In this document: positions 19,951 through 22,651 of the stretch, in pieces | Layout: each line of letters starts with the position of its first letter | How positions within the stretch are numbered: position 1 is the stretch's first letter | Assembly: GCA_964429675.1 (NCBI GenBank) | Contig: CAYSDF010000008.1 | Span: forward strand, 1-22,651 | DNA: 22,651 nt | Source of the DNA: GWA2-44-9 sp964429675 | GTDB lineage: Bacteria; Patescibacteriota; Minisyncoccia; 2-02-FULL-40-12; GWA2-44-9 | Reading direction: 5' to 3' | The notes under the pieces: model-generated | Told to the model about the DNA's origin: nothing | Seen by the model: the letters and a program-made list of their open reading frames with translations, nothing else | Database searches by the model: none | Translations under genes and position numbers: made by a program

Positions 19951-21123
19951 TTATTCCAAAGGATTCTTTACTAATGGAGATTTGGGAGGGGGACTATAAT
20001 TAGAATCGAATCTTTGGGTCTCGGTCTTATCGCCATAGGCGATAGTTCTTGTGAAGTAGGCTTTTAATGCGCCGTTGGCCTTCTGGGCATACTGGTAGGG
20101 CCCGTCCATTTTTACTACCCTACCGTCGTCTGAGCCGTATACCTCGACATTTAGTTTACTGCCGGTAAGTTTTGTCTGGATTAATATATGGGCTGGAGTG
20201 TTATTTACGAACTTTAGATCAACAACTCCGGGATATATCGTCGAATCAAATCCCTGGGGGTTGTAGTAGTGGACGGGGAAGAAATGGGGATGTCGCTCTA
20301 TTATGGGAAGCCCGCTGAGTATTGCCGCCCTGAATACTGTCGTAGATACTTGGCATAGCCCGCCCCCATATTCCTTGATAAGCCGACCATCTTTTATTAC
20401 CAGCTCGGGTTGATATCCATCTGCCTCCTCAACGCTTCCGAGGATTTTATTGAATGAAAATTCTTCTCCTGGATTGAGTATTATACCGTTGAATTTCGAC
20501 ATGCCTACTTTGATATTATGGATTCTTGCCATTGGTGACCTACCATAATCTGACTCACCCCGACCCAAAAGTGTAGTAATACCAAGGTCATTTACTTTCT
20601 CAAGGGTTATCTCTGGGTCAATATTATTTATGGCTAGCTGGGCAAAGCCTTTCTCGGCCATAATGGCAGTCATTATATTGCCGGCTGACTGGTGAATATC
20701 CAGTTCTTTTCCGTTAATAGGAGCCACGAAGACCTGGGCCTTATTATCTTTGAATGTAAATTTTGCATTAACGGGGTCAACATTAATACGAGGAGCGAGG
20801 GACTGCAAATAATTTTCTATCATCGAATTAGAAAGTCTCAAATCTCTTTGACCTGAATATTCTCTTTTGTATGCCTCAACCCAGCCTGCCAGTGTGTCCG
20901 GCGACACTGTAAAAGTTGCTTTATCGGTTTTGAGTTCTAAGTTTTTGGCAGTAGCCGCCTGAATCAAGGCGCTGAAACTTTTTAATTCAACTATTTCAGT
21001 GTTATGAGGAAGATAGGCTGTTTTTAAAATAAATCCAAGATAAAAACCAGCGGCTATTATGAATGAGAAAGACAGAATATGGAGATGGCTAAGGCGGCCG
21101 CTTGGGAATTTAAAAAATTTCAT
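19951..21123 (-). CDS. VanW-family protein with N-terminal peptidoglycan-binding-like domain
   Basis: 390 residues. One N-terminal membrane helix (about 16-36), then an extracellular region (about 45-185) like the peptidoglycan-binding domain that precedes VanW (LKTDKATFTVSPDTLAGWV and NIDPEITLEKV), then the VanW domain (about 195-330) with NIKVGMSKFNGIILNPGEEFSFN, GGGLCQVSTTVFRAAILSGL and the HPHFFPVHYY motif, and a short Pro-rich tail. Cell-wall associated; its biochemical activity is not established. ATG 21121-21123 lies 17 nt after the Hsp20 stop, so the genes are probably co-transcribed. Its stop lies 3 nt from the tRNA 3' end, and the genes converge. Confidence 0.92.
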   Translation of the reverse strand: MKFFKFPSGRLSHLHILSFSFIIAAGFYLGFILKTAYLPHNTEIVELKSFSALIQAATAKNLELKTDKATFTVSPDTLAGWVEAYKREYSGQRDLRLSNSMIENYLQSLAPRINVDPVNAKFTFKDNKAQVFVAPINGKELDIHQSAGNIMTAIMAEKGFAQLAINNIDPEITLEKVNDLGITTLLGRGESDYGRSPMARIHNIKVGMSKFNGIILNPGEEFSFNKILGSVEEADGYQPELVIKDGRLIKEYGGGLCQVSTTVFRAAILSGLPIIERHPHFFPVHYYNPQGFDSTIYPGVVDLKFVNNTPAHILIQTKLTGSKLNVEVYGSDDGRVVKMDGPYQYAQKANGALKAYFTRTIAYGDKTETQRFDSNYSPPPKSPLVKNPLE

Positions 21124-21140
21124 AAGTTGTTATCGGTCGG

Positions 21141-21500
21141 CTATCTGATTAGCTTAGGAAGCCTGATGATAAGAATGCCATTTTTCATCGAAGCCTTAGA
21201 TTTGTCGGGATTTATACTGACGGGGAGGATTATGGACCTGGAGAAGGGTCCCCAATATATTTCCTGATGATAGTACTCAGAAGGATCGATCTCCTCTTCA
21301 GGATTTCTGCGCCCTCGTATTGTGACTTGATCTTTTGTGATAACCACATCGATATCGTTAGGATCGACTCCGGCAATTGTGGATCGGACCACGATATCTG
21401 TCACAGTTTGAAATATGTCCACGGTTAATTGACCCTCATCTTCGGTAGGGGTTCTTTTAATTGCCAGTTCTATATCAAAATCTTGGTCTTCGGAAATCAT
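21141..21500 (-). CDS. Small heat-shock protein, Hsp20/alpha-crystallin family
   Basis: 119 residues. ATP-independent holdase. The alpha-crystallin domain covers about 22-117: DIFQTVTDIVVRSTIAGVDPNDIDVVITKDQVTIRGRR, the YYHQEIYWGPFSRSIILPV strand and loop, and the closing MKNGILIIRLPK motif. The N-terminal arm is short and acidic; the C-terminal IxI tail is missing or minimal (PKLIR). A TAATAT (21508-21513, minus) lies 7 bp before the ATG, so it may have its own leaderless promoter in addition to read-through from the PrsW gene. Confidence 0.93.
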   Translation of the reverse strand: MISEDQDFDIELAIKRTPTEDEGQLTVDIFQTVTDIVVRSTIAGVDPNDIDVVITKDQVTIRGRRNPEEEIDPSEYYHQEIYWGPFSRSIILPVSINPDKSKASMKNGILIIRLPKLIR

Positions 21501-21507
21501 ATATATG

Positions 21508-21513
21508 ATATTA
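21508..21513 (-). promoter_or_regulatory. Possible -10 of the Hsp20 gene, leaderless
   Basis: TAATAT on the minus strand, 7 bases before the ATG, with a weak TTAATT 17 bp upstream as -35. Confidence 0.4.
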
Positions 21514-21532
21514 ACATTTTTGAAAACTATAA

Positions 21533-22267
21533 TTAAGCGGTGTTTCCGGGAGGGGTATTTGTCAGATGTCTTCCGCGCATCCGATCGAATAGTATCGATA
21601 CAAGAAACGACATCATAAGAAGAAGTGATGTGGTATATACTAAGGCATTAATTTGGTTTTCAAAAGAAGCGATGATCATGTTGAATGTAAAGTGGAACAT
21701 TGTTGCTATACACAGACCGATTATAAGCAGTTTTTTATGATGGTTTTGGAAGAACCAGGCCATAGCAAGAAAATAGCCTAGTAGGGCCGAGGATAGGGCA
21801 TGAAGCAATGTGGCGCCTATAAATCTTAGTGTCAAGAGGCTTACAACTGCTCCCGCGCCATCGGGAAATGTTTGGAAGGTAATTAGTATGTTCTCTATAG
21901 CAGCAAAGCCAAGACCAGCAGTAACCATATAAATCATAGCGTCAATCGGCTCATCAAATTCTGGGTTGTTCATTATGGTAAGTCTTATGGCGTAGAATTT
22001 TATAAACTCCTCGACAAAAGCTGACCAGAGAAAGAATCCGGGACTTTTTGAGGCTAGTGTTTGAGTATAAAAATGCGAAGCGATTTCTACAAAAGCGTAT
22101 TGGAGGATTATGGCGATGGGGGAGATAATGATGCCCATCAGAAAGGCTCGGGCGATGAGGTTCTTTGGCTCGGGATGGCAATCCTCGCGGAAATAAAAGA
22201 CAAGCCATATCAAGCTTGGTAATAGGCCAAGAGCGATTAATCCCGCGCTGTGCAATATCGATGGCAT
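21533..22267 (-). CDS. PrsW-family intramembrane metalloprotease
   Basis: 244 residues with about eight membrane helices. PrsW motifs: FVEEFIKFYAIR (catalytic EE-x-x-K), FDEPIDAMIYMVTAGLGFAAIENI and LLHALSSALLGYFLA; a further late histidine is in MFHFTFNMI. In Bacillus PrsW cleaves the anti-sigma factor RsiW; here the substrate is unknown. It leads the minus-strand cluster PrsW-Hsp20-VanW, which suggests envelope stress response (inference). ATG 22265-22267 lies 7 bases after the -10, so the mRNA is probably leaderless. Confidence 0.92.
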   Translation of the reverse strand: MPSILHSAGLIALGLLPSLIWLVFYFREDCHPEPKNLIARAFLMGIIISPIAIILQYAFVEIASHFYTQTLASKSPGFFLWSAFVEEFIKFYAIRLTIMNNPEFDEPIDAMIYMVTAGLGFAAIENILITFQTFPDGAGAVVSLLTLRFIGATLLHALSSALLGYFLAMAWFFQNHHKKLLIIGLCIATMFHFTFNMIIASFENQINALVYTTSLLLMMSFLVSILFDRMRGRHLTNTPPGNTA

Positions 22268-22274
22268 TACTTAT

Positions 22275-22283
22275 ATTATAGCA
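22275..22283 (-). promoter_or_regulatory. Extended -10 promoter of the PrsW gene, leaderless
   Basis: TGCTATAAT on the minus strand with TATAAT at 22275-22280, 7 bases before the ATG. No good -35 is needed with an extended -10. Confidence 0.65.
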
Positions 22284-22310
22284 CACCAGATCGAACCCGG
22301 GGTCATTTTG

Positions 22311-22577
22311 AGCCCAAAACCCCCACTCCCATTTTCATCGCTCTCCTCGTAGCTACCGCCAGCCCACTCTAAATTTCTGACCGCCCGACTCCGTTAACAA
22401 CTAAACCAATGTTTTAGGCATTTTATCAGACCATTTGAGAATCTCTGACCCGGCCATGCGGCTCCCATTCGGGCGGCCGTTCCGGGTCATCTCAAATGGT
22501 GCCCAGAAAAATGCTCTAAAACATTGGATAGTTGTACTAACGTCGCGAGATGGTCAGAAATTCAGAATGGAGCTGGC
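22311..22577. repeat. Large imperfect palindrome, island-repeat relative
   Basis: Gene-free. The region 22362-22577 folds on itself around about 22465: GCCAGC with GCTGGC, AAATTTCTGA with TCAGAAATT, CCAATGTTTTA (22406-22416) with TAAAACATTGG (22517-22527), ACCATTTGAGA (22430-22440) with TCTCAAATGGT (22490-22500), TGACCCGG with CCGGGTCA. The left end from 22311 (GCCCAAAACCCCCACTCCCA, then TTTTCATCGC) resembles the left end of copies A and B. Confidence 0.75.
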
Positions 22578-22596
22578 ACTTGAGTCTCCCACGATC

Positions 22597-22651
22597 AGCC
22601 AAAAGACCCCAAGCCATTTTTATCCTTCCTGGAGTGGCATGGCAACGAATC
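22597..22651. repeat. Start of a second related element, cut by the window end
   Basis: AGCCAAAAGACCCCAAGCCA then TTTTTATCC and TTCCTGGA resembles the left end at 22311 and the left end of copies A and B. The rest lies outside the window. Confidence 0.55.

Noticed and set aside
1..22651. UGA read as glycine (code 25)
   Set aside because: No gene needs an internal TGA to be full length; the standard code explains all proteins. Only the lack of TGA stops is reported as a finding.

Overview
The window looks like a chromosomal segment of an uncultured, small-genome bacterium, most likely Candidate Phyla Radiation (Patescibacteria, Parcubacteria-like). This rests on gene content: a run of small two-helix VirB2/TrbC-like 'T4SS pilin' proteins, a VanW-domain protein, a four-domain S1 protein, a UlaG-like metallo-hydrolase, many promoters that sit directly on the start codon, and few Shine-Dalgarno (SD) sites in core genes. 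The taxonomic call is inference; there is no rRNA here. All 23 complete genes end in TAA (11) or TAG (12), none in TGA.

Region 1 (1-1333, minus) is the N-terminal 444 codons of an FtsH-type AAA+ membrane protease. Its zinc site reads HAAGH instead of HEAGH. It has a consensus promoter and a leader enclosed by a perfect 19-bp inverted repeat that ends on the start codon.

Region 2 (about 1500-6215, minus) is an accessory island of four single-gene units: Nudix hydrolase, beta-CASP metallo-beta-lactamase nuclease, a GC-rich orphan and a second orphan. Each has its own terminator and a good SD; three have near-consensus promoters with exactly 17-bp spacers. Three of the four are preceded by an inverted-repeat element of about 120-126 bp, and two of those elements are close copies. 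The layout resembles a cassette array, but no integrase is present.

Region 3 (6343-11931) is housekeeping: S1-domain protein (minus), then on plus a UlaG-like hydrolase, a small membrane protein, GyrA and a two-CBS-domain protein. A nested inverted repeat fills the 8319-8507 gap exactly from stop codon to start codon.

Region 4 (11982-19728, plus) is the most distinctive part: a close-packed operon of a SAM methyltransferase, a membrane-anchored solute-binding protein, then one secreted anchored protein and seven genes (eight with the duplicate) encoding pilin-type two-helix domains, some fused to large extracellular regions. It ends with a perfect 384-bp duplication of one pilin gene; the copies have different promoters and leaders and carry the only strong SDs of the locus. 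I infer a surface appendage or secretion apparatus with one major pilin and several minor or adhesin-tipped pilins.

Region 5 (19778-22267) holds tRNA-Leu(UAG) and a minus-strand PrsW-Hsp20-VanW envelope-stress cluster. Region 6 (22268-22651) has no gene; it holds a giant imperfect palindrome and the start of a second element related to the island repeats.
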